NCBI GenBank assembly: GCA_903851195.1
Contig: CAINNJ010000008.1
Location: 1 to 64,000 of the forward strand
Direction of reading: 5' to 3'
Source: an uncultured Acidobacteriia bacterium
GTDB taxonomy: Bacteria; Acidobacteriota; Terriglobia; Bryobacterales; Bryobacteraceae
DNA length: 64,000 bases
Under the pieces are notes generated by a model. It was not told where the DNA came from. It made no database searches and was given only the letters and a program-made list of their open reading frames with translations. Made by a program: the position numbers and the translations under genes. The first letter of the stretch is position 1; the number at the start of each line of letters is the position of its first letter. Below, piece by piece: positions 17,525 to 25,417 of this stretch.

Positions 17525-18260
17525 ACTGATCACCACCGGACTTACCCTGGCCGCGGGCGCTTCCGGCCTGGCCGCGGCCGCCACCCTCGCCCGCCGCTAT
17601 GGACTCGTCCCGCCCGATGGCTCCGGTCTCTACGGCCCCGGCGAAACCCTCACCTACGCCGCCCAGCGGTTGCTGACCCGCCACGCCCTCGCCCGCGAGT
17701 TCTCCCCCGCCCAAATCTCGAAACCACCCTTCGCCAATCCTGTAAGGCCCCTGGGCGATACCTTCCAGCGGCTGCAGCAGGCCGGCTTCACGGACTGGCG
17801 TCTGCAAGTCGGCGGCATGGTCGCCCACCCGGGATCCTTCTCGCTCGCCGAGATCAAATCTTTCCCCCTCAGCCGCCAGGTCACGCACCTCGCCTGCGAA
17901 GAGGGTTGGTCGTACATCGCGGAATGGACTGGTGTCCGCCTGTCGCACATCCTCCACCTCTCCGGCGCGCTGCCACAAGCCCGCTACGTCGTCTACCGCT
18001 CCATCCAGTCCGACTGGTGGGAAAGCCTCGACATGGAGGACGCGCTGCATCCCCAGACTCTCGTCGCTCACGGCATGAACGGCGCCGACATGCCGGTACC
18101 CTTCGGCGGCCCTCTCCGCCTCCGCGTCCCCCGCCAACTCGGCTATAAGAGCGTCAAATACATCACCAGCCTGCTCGTGACTGACAGCCTGAAGGGCTTC
18201 GGCAAGGGTCTCGGTTCAGCCTCGCCCGAAGACGGCTACGCCTGGTACGCTGGCATTTGA
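17502..18260 (+). CDS. Tat-exported molybdopterin-dependent oxidoreductase (sulfite-oxidase/MsrP fold)
   Basis: The 252-residue protein has a twin-arginine signal (P-R-R-K-L-I-T-T-G) and a sulfite-oxidase-type molybdopterin fold. C132 in H-L-A-C-E-E-G-W-S is the likely molybdenum ligand, and the C-terminal P-F-G-G-P-L-R-L-R-V-P and L-G-Y-K-S-V-K-Y-I match cofactor-binding parts of the family. In MsrP this fold reduces methionine sulfoxide in periplasmic proteins; other members oxidise sulfite or have unknown substrates. The upstream cytochrome b overlaps it by 23 bases and the SDR downstream by four, so all three are one transcription and translation unit. A GGAGG is six bases before the ATG. 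Confidence 0.9.
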   Translation: MNPIPRRKLITTGLTLAAGASGLAAAATLARRYGLVPPDGSGLYGPGETLTYAAQRLLTRHALAREFSPAQISKPPFANPVRPLGDTFQRLQQAGFTDWRLQVGGMVAHPGSFSLAEIKSFPLSRQVTHLACEEGWSYIAEWTGVRLSHILHLSGALPQARYVVYRSIQSDWWESLDMEDALHPQTLVAHGMNGADMPVPFGGPLRLRVPRQLGYKSVKYITSLLVTDSLKGFGKGLGSASPEDGYAWYAGI

Positions 18261-18946
18261 CCACGAAAACCGTTCTGATCACCGGGGCCGGACGAGGCAT
18301 TGGTCTGGCTACGGCAAAAGCCTTCGAAACCGCCGGATGGAGCGTCATTTCTCTCGACAAAGAATTCGCGGGCGAAGTCGTCGGCCGGCGGGTCGATTTC
18401 GACCTTCGACGCAGTGGGGACATCCCCGCTCTCATCGCTTCCCTGGGCGATCTGGACGCCCTGGTCAACAATGCGGCCGTTCTTTACTGCGATCCCGTCG
18501 AGGCCATCCCGGAAGATCACCGCGCCGAGATCCTGACCGTGAACCTCGAAGCCCCCTCCGCCCTGATCGCCGCCGCCGCGCCCGGTATGAAAGCGCGCCG
18601 CTCCGGCCGCATCGTGAACGTCAGTTCCGTTTCCGCCTTCACGGGCCATCCCGACCTCTGGTACGGCGTCACCAAAGCCGGAATCCTGAATCTCACCAAG
18701 TCGTGGGCGCGCGCCCTCGGCCCGCACGGCATTCTCGTCAACGCCGTCGCCCCCGGACCGACCCAGACGCGCATGTACGACCAACTGCCCCAATCGCGCC
18801 GCGACGACGTGATGCGCGCCGTCTACTCCGGCCGCGTCTGCCGCCCCGATGAAGTCGCCGCCGCCATCCTCTGGCTCGGCAGTTCCTGCCCGGAATATGT
18901 CAATGGCACCACGCTCGACGTGAATAACGGCAGTTATCCTCGATGA
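18257..18946 (+). CDS. Short-chain dehydrogenase/reductase (TTG start)
   Basis: This 229-residue NAD(P)-binding SDR has T-G-A-G-R-G-I-G at the N-terminus, N-N-A-A-V as the cofactor-stabilising motif, a Ser in V-S-S-V-S and the catalytic Y-G-V-T-K. A-P-G-P-T-Q-T and a C-terminal G-T-T-L-D-V-N-N-G complete the classical SDR set. There is no ATG or GTG at the right place; the reading frame begins at TTG 18257, which overlaps the molybdoenzyme TGA (TTGA). This suggests expression by translational coupling. The protein is cytoplasmic while its operon partners are exported, so the link is not obvious. Confidence 0.92.
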   Translation: MTTKTVLITGAGRGIGLATAKAFETAGWSVISLDKEFAGEVVGRRVDFDLRRSGDIPALIASLGDLDALVNNAAVLYCDPVEAIPEDHRAEILTVNLEAPSALIAAAAPGMKARRSGRIVNVSSVSAFTGHPDLWYGVTKAGILNLTKSWARALGPHGILVNAVAPGPTQTRMYDQLPQSRRDDVMRAVYSGRVCRPDEVAAAILWLGSSCPEYVNGTTLDVNNGSYPR

Positions 18947-18961
18947 AATGAATCGCGTCCG

Positions 18962-19891
18962 CTACTGCGGCGTAAGAAGCAGCGTTGTGTCGCGGTCTCC
19001 ACGAAACGCTTCCACCAGAATCTGACCGCGGTTATTGATCGCGATCGCGCTTTCCAGGGTCCAGCCCGAATCGGGCGGGATCAGGTCCCGTAACAGCGCT
19101 CCGCCGAAAGTCGTCGAAGCGTAGAAGGGAGTCTGAATCTGGTTGGGCGGATCAGCCACGCCGATATACTCCCCGTTATCATTGATTCTTCTGATTTCGA
19201 ACGGCACGGAAATCGCGGGCGCGATCGGCGTCACAGCTCCGCTGCTGGTGTTATAAATCGAATACTGACCCGAGCCGTTCTGCAGCAGCAACTGATTTGA
19301 GTTATTCAGATCGATGGCCATGCCGGGAAGGTGGATCAGTCCGCGCGCCGGCGTGTATAAGAGCCCCCCCGCGTAAAAGTCACCGCTCGCAGCGTTCGCC
19401 ATCATCTCCCCGGCGTTGTTAATTTTCACCGGGAAACTGTAGCGCAGCGTAATGCCTCCGAACTGCGGCGGACCGGATCCCCCGGCCTGGTAGTTATTCG
19501 GGTCGAACCCGTAACCCAGAATCTGCCGGCGGTCGTTAATGGAACCGGCGACGCCGGCCAGGGTCCCGAGCACGGGAAGAAGATCGTAAATCAATCCCGT
19601 TTCGGAAACGTAGAGAAAGGCGCCGCGGTCGATCGTGCCGCGAAAAATCATTCCCACAACATCGCCGTCGCTGTTGATGGAAGTGGGAAAGGAAGCGGGA
19701 TCCAGCGAGACAAACGTCTTCGCCGCCGGGTTGTAGACAAAGCCCGTCCCGGCAATCAAACCCGCATCGTTCATCGCTGTCGCGCGGCACGAAGCAGGCG
19801 CGCAGAGATCCGTAATGGAGTACCGCGGGGCGGCGCTGCAAACAGACGTAAGCAGAAAGACAACTGGAAGAAGAAGAAGATCGCGTCTCAT
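18962..19891 (-). CDS. Secreted HAF-repeat-like protein
   Basis: The product (309 residues from the chosen start) has a signal peptide (M-R-R-D-L-L-L-L-P-V-V-F-L-L-T) and a chain of repeats with I-N-D/I-N-N plus G-x-I/V-x-G motifs (A-M-N-D-A-G-L-I-A-G, S-I-N-D-R-R-Q-I-L-G-Y, K-I-N-N-A-G-E-M, A-I-N-N-R-G-Q-I-L-V), as in HAF-repeat (TIGR02913-type) extracellular proteins. These are predicted beta-propellers of unknown role. I choose the ATG at 19891 because the signal peptide starts there; an in-frame ATG at 19981 would add 30 basic residues. The gene converges on the SDR with 15 bases between stops. Confidence 0.8.
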   Translation of the reverse strand: MRRDLLLLPVVFLLTSVCSAAPRYSITDLCAPASCRATAMNDAGLIAGTGFVYNPAAKTFVSLDPASFPTSINSDGDVVGMIFRGTIDRGAFLYVSETGLIYDLLPVLGTLAGVAGSINDRRQILGYGFDPNNYQAGGSGPPQFGGITLRYSFPVKINNAGEMMANAASGDFYAGGLLYTPARGLIHLPGMAIDLNNSNQLLLQNGSGQYSIYNTSSGAVTPIAPAISVPFEIRRINDNGEYIGVADPPNQIQTPFYASTTFGGALLRDLIPPDSGWTLESAIAINNRGQILVEAFRGDRDTTLLLTPQ

Positions 19892-20054
19892 TATCCGTAC
19901 GGGCCTCGCACCTTCCCGCTTCACGAACTTACCACCGGATCCGGTCTTAGCTCGCGATATTTTTTTGGCCTCCGTAATCAAACTGACGCCCGGTGCGTGC
20001 GTGCTACTTTCCTTCCTGGAATACTAACTCAAAGGAAGCGTTCACTTATCCTCT

Positions 20055-20747
20055 ATGCGAATCTTTGAACCCGTCAAACCTTTGAGAAATGTACTCACTG
20101 TTTCCGCGGCGGTTCTCCTGCTGGCTTTACGCTCCGGGCAGGCGAGCGCCGCAACCATCAACTTCACCTTCACGGGCCCCGGAGTCAGTGGAGCGGTTGC
20201 GCTGGCTTACGGCGCGGCGGCGGACTCCAAATACCCCCAGGCCCTTGAAGTCACCGGCATCAGCGGCTTCTTCTCGGATTCCAACAACGGCCTCAACATT
20301 GTCAATGCTACGATTACTTCGCTCGAAGCCATCCGGCGCGATCCGCCGGAAACAACCAACTTACTCGCTCCCCGTGACTTCAGCAGGTTCGCGGTAACCG
20401 CCGGCCTGCCCGACGAGGACAACGGAAGCCTGAGTTTCGACAATCTCTTCTATCCGAATGGCTCACCGCAGACCGCCTCCGATTACCCGGTGCACGGCGG
20501 CTTCCTCGATATCTACGGCCTGCTGTTCGACATCGGGGGCGGCAGGGTGGTCAACGTCTGGAGCAACGGCGATTTCGGGACGGGCGCCATCGATTACGGC
20601 GTCGCCGTCGCGACCCCCGCAAAGTCTCTGGACTATGTTGGCGGCGGTGTGGCCGCATCGCCCGAACCCGGCGCTTTCGTCCTTCTCGCGGGCGGATTGG
20701 GCGGACTGGTAACCTGGCGGCGGGCGCGGAAATCGCGACTCGTGTAA
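20055..20747 (+). CDS. PEP-CTERM-sorted secreted protein
   Basis: The 230-residue protein has an N-terminal signal peptide (cleavage near S-A-A-T-I) and a classical PEP-CTERM tail: S-P-E-P-G-A, a hydrophobic stretch F-V-L-L-A-G-G-L-G-G-L-V and the basic end W-R-R-A-R-K-S-R. Such tails are recognised by exosortase, linked to exopolysaccharide-producing Gram-negative bacteria. The middle part is a beta-rich domain without recognised family. No exosortase gene is in this window. The sulfatase follows after 14 bases, so they may share a transcript. Confidence 0.88.
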   Translation: MRIFEPVKPLRNVLTVSAAVLLLALRSGQASAATINFTFTGPGVSGAVALAYGAAADSKYPQALEVTGISGFFSDSNNGLNIVNATITSLEAIRRDPPETTNLLAPRDFSRFAVTAGLPDEDNGSLSFDNLFYPNGSPQTASDYPVHGGFLDIYGLLFDIGGGRVVNVWSNGDFGTGAIDYGVAVATPAKSLDYVGGGVAASPEPGAFVLLAGGLGGLVTWRRARKSRLV

Positions 20748-20761
20748 TATTTTGAGGAGTC

Positions 20762-22348
20762 GTGATCTCCTCTTCCCGCCGTACCTTCCTGACCCACGCC
20801 ACCGGCCTTGCAGCGGCACCCCTTCTGGCGCCCTGGGCCCGGGCCCAATCGGCCCGGGGCGCCGCCGCCCGGCCCAACATTCTGTTCATCATGACGGACG
20901 ATCACTCCGCTCAGGCGATCAGTTGTTACGGCAGCAAAATCAATCAGACCCCGTATCTGGACCGCCTCGCCGCGCAGGGCATGCGCATGGACCGCGTCTT
21001 CGTCACCAACTCGATCTGCACCCCCAGCCGCGCTGCCATCCTCACCGGAAAGTACAGCCACCTGAACGGAGTGCCGGTCTTCAACCGTTTCGATGGCTCG
21101 CAACCCCACGTCGCGAAGATGCTGCAGCAAGCCGGCTACTACACCGCCATGGTGGGCAAATGGCACCTCGGCAGCGATCCCACCGGCTTCGACTACTGGA
21201 ACATCCTGCCCGGCCAGGGAGTTTACGAAAACCCGACCCTCTACGACAAGGACGGCTCCACGGTCTACCAGGGCTACGCTACCGACATCATCGCCGACCT
21301 CACTCTCGATGTGCTGAAGAACCGACCCGCGGACAAGCCGTTCTTCATCATGTCCCACCACAAGGCCCCGCACCGCGAATGGACTCCGGACGAGAAGCAC
21401 CGCAAACAGTTCGAGGGCAAACACATTCCGGAACCGCAGACGCTGCGTGACGATTACGCCGGCCGCACCGACGCTCTCCACGAACAGCAGCAGTCCGTCT
21501 TCCGCGATATGACCCGGCGCGATCTCAAAATCCCGCCGCCGCCCGGCCTCTCCGGTCCGCCGTTGCAGCAATGGATGGCCGTGAAGCCAACCGAAGTCGA
21601 AACCGTGGTGGATGGCGTCCGCAAGACCCTCACCGGCAAAGAACTGGAAGACTGGAAATACCAGCGCTACATGCAGGACTACCTCGCCTGCGTCCAGAGC
21701 GTCGACGATAACGTCGGCCGCGTGATGGACTGGCTGGATGACAACGGTCTCAAGGACAACACCGTTGTCATTTACACCAGCGACCAGGGTTTCTTCCTCG
21801 GCGAACACGGCCTGTTCGACAAGCGCTTCATGTACGAAGAGTCGCTGCGCATGCCCTTCCTTGTGCGCTGGCCCGCCGGAATCAAACCGGGCAGCACTTC
21901 GAAGGCGATCGGCATTAACTGCGACTTCGCGCCCACCTTCCTCGATCTGGCCGGCCAACCCACGCCGGGGGACATGCAGGGCCGCAGTTTCCTGCCGGTC
22001 TGGAAGGGCAAGACGCCGAAAGACTGGCGCCATGCCATGTATTACCGTTACTATCACGATCCCGGCGATCACAACACCCGCGCGCATTACGGAGTCCGCA
22101 CCGACGCGCACAAGCTGATTTATTTCTGGAAGAAGGATCAGTGGGAGTGTTATGACCTCACGGCCGACCCCCTCGAACTCCACAACATTTACCAGGACCC
22201 GAAGGCGCAAAAAACGGTAGCGCTGCTGAAGCGCGAACTCTATCGGCTGAAGAAAGAACTGAAAGACGACGACCAGTTCGCCGATAAACAGCCCGAAGAA
22301 TCTTCGTACGTGCCGGCGCCTCCCAAAAAGAAGCCTCTCATTCGCTGA
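20762..22348 (+). CDS. Tat-exported type I sulfatase
   Basis: A 528-residue alkaline-phosphatase-superfamily sulfatase. The N-terminus has a Tat-like signal (S-S-R-R-T-F-L-T-H-A-T). D46-D47 in M-T-D-D-H begin the metal site, and C86 in S-I-C-T-P-S-R is the Cys converted to formylglycine (CxPxR motif). Y-T-S-D-Q-G-F-F-L-G-E-H-G gives further metal ligands and a C-terminal DUF4976-like region follows. It would remove sulfate from polysaccharides or other sulfate esters outside the cytoplasm. The start is GTG with GAGGAG four bases upstream. Its C-terminus is Lys/Pro-rich. Confidence 0.95.
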   Translation: MISSSRRTFLTHATGLAAAPLLAPWARAQSARGAAARPNILFIMTDDHSAQAISCYGSKINQTPYLDRLAAQGMRMDRVFVTNSICTPSRAAILTGKYSHLNGVPVFNRFDGSQPHVAKMLQQAGYYTAMVGKWHLGSDPTGFDYWNILPGQGVYENPTLYDKDGSTVYQGYATDIIADLTLDVLKNRPADKPFFIMSHHKAPHREWTPDEKHRKQFEGKHIPEPQTLRDDYAGRTDALHEQQQSVFRDMTRRDLKIPPPPGLSGPPLQQWMAVKPTEVETVVDGVRKTLTGKELEDWKYQRYMQDYLACVQSVDDNVGRVMDWLDDNGLKDNTVVIYTSDQGFFLGEHGLFDKRFMYEESLRMPFLVRWPAGIKPGSTSKAIGINCDFAPTFLDLAGQPTPGDMQGRSFLPVWKGKTPKDWRHAMYYRYYHDPGDHNTRAHYGVRTDAHKLIYFWKKDQWECYDLTADPLELHNIYQDPKAQKTVALLKRELYRLKKELKDDDQFADKQPEESSYVPAPPKKKPLIR

Positions 22349-22658
22349 AAACGAAGAACCGCCCGCCAGCTCCGGCGACTCCGCGCTCCACACCCGGAGC
22401 GAAATGAGCGATCAGGCTGTCGATTCACGCCGGAAAATCCCGCGCCTCCGGGAACGCCATGCGCCGCCCCCGGAGCACCCTCCTCGAAACCAAACCGGGC
22501 GCCTGCCGCCGGGCGCCAAAAACCGCGGCTGATCCGCGAAATTTTGCGTCGCATCGGAAGCGCCTCCCAAAGTTCCCGGTTCCGCCCTTCTCCCGGCCGA
22601 ATTCGCCGAAAACACAACCCCTTACGCAACAAAAGGTACACTATATTTCACCCGGTCC
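22349..22658. other. Intergenic region without a supportable gene
   Basis: No open frame here has convincing protein character. The region holds a GC-rich palindromic stretch at about 22498-22518 (GGCGCC repeated around CCGCCG) that lacks a following T-run, and an AT-rich segment near 22625-22650 (GGTACACTATATTT) that could be a promoter for the lipoprotein gene. Both are weak suggestions. Confidence 0.4.
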
Positions 22659-23213
22659 ATGCGAATTTTTCTGATAGCGGCGTTGTTTTTCACTGCCGCG
22701 GGCTGCCGCGAGGTCAGTTTTCCGGTGCCGCAGCAGCGGTCGATGCCCGAATTCCGGCTCCGGCAGATTCTGGAAATTCGCCCGGAATCCGACGGCTTCG
22801 CCGCCACGGCGCAGAATTCGTCCATAATCGGGGGCGTTCTGCCCGTCGCGCCCGGCCTCGACTGGTCCTGGACCACCGCGCATCCCGCGTTTCGCTTCAA
22901 ACTCGACCAGCCCTCGGGCTGGGACCTCGATATCAAACTCACCACGGCCGATGTCGTTTTCGACAAAATCGGCCCCCAGCAGCTCACTGTCTTGGTCAAC
23001 GGCACCAAGACCGGGTCCGCGACGCTGGATCAGTGCCGCACCTGGCTCCTCCGCTTCCCCGTTGCGCCCGCGCTGCTCCCGGATCCGGCCGAGACCCGCG
23101 TGACCCTCGCCATCGCTCCCTGCCTCCCCCAGCCCGAAGGACCGCCGCTCTGCATCCTTCTGCATAACGTCGGCTTCACCCGGCCCCTCACCGCGCAGGA
23201 CCCCGGCCGATGA
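22659..23213 (+). CDS. Lipoprotein of unknown function
   Basis: This 184-residue product begins with a short signal peptide and lipobox (F-T-A-A-G-C), so it should be lipidated at about residue 16. The rest looks beta-rich (W-D-L-D-I-K-L-T-T-A-D-V-V-F and L-T-V-L-V-N-G-T) and resembles carbohydrate-binding or jelly-roll-type domains only in a general way; I do not recognise a family. The stop overlaps the ATG of the membrane glycosyltransferase by four bases (ATGA). The coupling suggests that the two proteins are made in equal amounts and act together at the envelope. Confidence 0.8.
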   Translation: MRIFLIAALFFTAAGCREVSFPVPQQRSMPEFRLRQILEIRPESDGFAATAQNSSIIGGVLPVAPGLDWSWTTAHPAFRFKLDQPSGWDLDIKLTTADVVFDKIGPQQLTVLVNGTKTGSATLDQCRTWLLRFPVAPALLPDPAETRVTLAIAPCLPQPEGPPLCILLHNVGFTRPLTAQDPGR

Positions 23214-25417
23214 CCGCTCTGCGCATCCTCTTCGCCGCTCTCTTCGTCTACGCCGCCTGCCGCGCCTGCGGACAACTGCTTTTCAGTGCCCTCGGCCTCT
23301 CTTTCCGCCGCGGCGAGCTCGCCTTCCTCGAATTCCTTACGGGCGCCGCGCTCTTCAGCACCCTGGTTTTCTGCCTCGCCGCCACCCATCTGGTCTATAC
23401 CTCCGTGCTGGTGACCGCAGGCGCCCTCCCGATCCTGGCCGCGTACCGCTTCCGGCGGACACAACCAGCCCCGCCCTCCGATGCACCGCTGACCCTCGCC
23501 TGGAAACTCCTCTTCGGGATCCCGTATCTGGTCTTCGGCCTTCTCTACCTGATCATCGCCATGGCCCCGGAAACCAGCCCCGACGGCGCCGGCTATCACC
23601 TCGGCCTCATCAGCCGTTATTACGACCACCGCGGCTTCTACCACATCTCCACGAACATGTACGCCGGACTGGCCGAAGGCATCGAGATGCTCTTCCTCGT
23701 CGCTTTCGCTCTCGGCCGCCACTCCGCCGCCGCCCTGGTCCACCTTCTTTTTCTGCTCACGCTTCCTTTCGGCATGAGGGCCTGGGCCGAACGGAATGCC
23801 GCGCCCCGCGCCGGAATCCTCGGCGCGCTTCTCTTCTTCCTGGCGCCCCTCGCCGGAAAAGACGGCACCATCGCGTACATCGACGTCGCGACCGCGGCGG
23901 TCGTCTTCGGCGCTTTCAGCCTGCTCGAAATCTGGCGCACCGAGCGCGCCGATTCCGTCCTGCTCCCGGCGGGACTCCTCGCCGGCTTCGCCCTGGCCTG
24001 CAAGATCACGGCTGGCCCTGTCCCGGTCGCCGCCGTCCTCTACGTGTTGGTCGTGTCCCGGTCTGTCCGCCTCGCCGGCCGCACCGCCTTCTTCGCCTTC
24101 CTTGCGGCCGCGCCCTGGCTCATCAAAGACGCCATCCAGTTCCAAAATCCTTTTTTCCCCCTCTTCAACCACTGGTTCCCGAATCCGTACCAATACCCCA
24201 TGGTCGAAAGCGAACTGCGCCGGCTCATGCAGCATGTCAGCGACGTGCCCGGGTGGCAAATTCCCTGGCAGGCCGTTGTTGGCGGAAAACTGTTCGGCGT
24301 TCTCGGGCCGGTGTTTCTGCTCGCGCCCCTCGCGCTTCTCGCCCTGCGCACCGCGCCGGGCCGTATGCTGCTGCTCGCCTTTTTTGTGGCGGTTCTGCCG
24401 TTCGCGACGAACACCAACGCGCGTTTCCTGCTCCCCGCGCTTCCCTTTCTCGCCCTCGCTTTGGCCTTCGGAATCGTCGGGATCCCCCGCGTTGGCCCCG
24501 CCCTTGGCGGCGCGGTGTTGCTGCTGCACGCTGGTCTGTCCTGGCCCGATTTCATCGATCGCTGGTCGCCCGGTTACCAGTGGCGTATCGACCGGCCGCC
24601 CGTTGCCACCGCCCTCCGCGTGGCCTTCCGCGTGGTTCCCGAGAAAACCTTTCTGAACGACCAGTGGCGCGAATACGCTCCCGGGCTCCTGCTCGACCGC
24701 TTCGTGCCCCCCGGCGAGAAAGTCTTCTCACCCGACATGGGCCAGATGGCCTACCAGCACCGCGATCTCCTCGGCACCTTCGATTCCGCGCTGGGCCGAC
24801 GGGCTTTTCTCCTGTTCATCATGGGCCAGGCCAAAGAACTGGCCGGCACCTGGCATCGTGAAATCCACTTCCCCCCTGTCACCGCCTCCAGGCTTCGCGT
24901 CGCCACCCGCAACGCCGTCGATAATGATCTGCGCATCAGTGAGATGCGCTTTGCCCTGGGCCAGACCGAGGTCGTCCGGGAACCTTCGTGGCGCCTCTCC
25001 GCCTCGGCCAACCCGTGGGAAGTGCCCTACGCCTTCGACAACAACCCCGTCTCCTGGTGGACCTCCGGCCAGACCGTATCGCCCGGGCTCTTCCTTCAGG
25101 TCGACTTCGGCCACCCCGTCACGCTCGATCGTGTCCTCCTCTCGCAAAGCGTGGACCAGCGCTGGACGTCGCTGCGCCCCGTCGCGCTGCTGAACGGCGT
25201 CTGGACGCCCCTCCGCTCGCGCGAAAACGACTACGAAGAACCGCCGCGACCTTCCATCCGGATGGAAGTCGCCGACGAATTCAAGCACCTGGGCATCCGC
25301 TGGATCCTCATACCCGACGGCTCTTACGGAGCGAACGATCTGCTCGAAAAAGCTCCGTACTGGGGTATTACGCGGATCGCCGAAGCCAATGGCTACCGGC
25401 TCTGGAGGATTAACTGA
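23210..25417 (+). CDS. Polytopic membrane glycosyltransferase (GT-C/PMT-like) with discoidin-like C-terminal domain
   Basis: A 735-residue protein with roughly ten membrane helices in its first 470 residues. The first large loop contains P-E-T-S-P-D-G-A-G-Y-H, the Asp-containing loop typical of GT-C enzymes such as the PMT/ArnT and GT83 groups that use lipid-linked sugars. A segment about 560-680 (N-D-L-R-I-S-E-M-R-F, W-W-T-S-G-Q, L-F-L-Q-V-D-F-G-H-P-V-T-L-D-R-V) looks like an F5/8-type (discoidin) sugar-binding fold, presumably outside the cytoplasmic membrane. The gene overlaps the upstream lipoprotein (ATGA) and its TGA shares a base with an ATG of the sensor gene. Donor and acceptor are unknown. 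Confidence 0.83.
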   Translation: MTALRILFAALFVYAACRACGQLLFSALGLSFRRGELAFLEFLTGAALFSTLVFCLAATHLVYTSVLVTAGALPILAAYRFRRTQPAPPSDAPLTLAWKLLFGIPYLVFGLLYLIIAMAPETSPDGAGYHLGLISRYYDHRGFYHISTNMYAGLAEGIEMLFLVAFALGRHSAAALVHLLFLLTLPFGMRAWAERNAAPRAGILGALLFFLAPLAGKDGTIAYIDVATAAVVFGAFSLLEIWRTERADSVLLPAGLLAGFALACKITAGPVPVAAVLYVLVVSRSVRLAGRTAFFAFLAAAPWLIKDAIQFQNPFFPLFNHWFPNPYQYPMVESELRRLMQHVSDVPGWQIPWQAVVGGKLFGVLGPVFLLAPLALLALRTAPGRMLLLAFFVAVLPFATNTNARFLLPALPFLALALAFGIVGIPRVGPALGGAVLLLHAGLSWPDFIDRWSPGYQWRIDRPPVATALRVAFRVVPEKTFLNDQWREYAPGLLLDRFVPPGEKVFSPDMGQMAYQHRDLLGTFDSALGRRAFLLFIMGQAKELAGTWHREIHFPPVTASRLRVATRNAVDNDLRISEMRFALGQTEVVREPSWRLSASANPWEVPYAFDNNPVSWWTSGQTVSPGLFLQVDFGHPVTLDRVLLSQSVDQRWTSLRPVALLNGVWTPLRSRENDYEEPPRPSIRMEVADEFKHLGIRWILIPDGSYGANDLLEKAPYWGITRIAEANGYRLWRIN

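Noticed and set aside
22498-22518. Palindromic GC-rich stretch as terminator of the sulfatase gene
   Set aside because: The stem is short and no T-run follows on the plus strand; it lies 150 bases after the stop.
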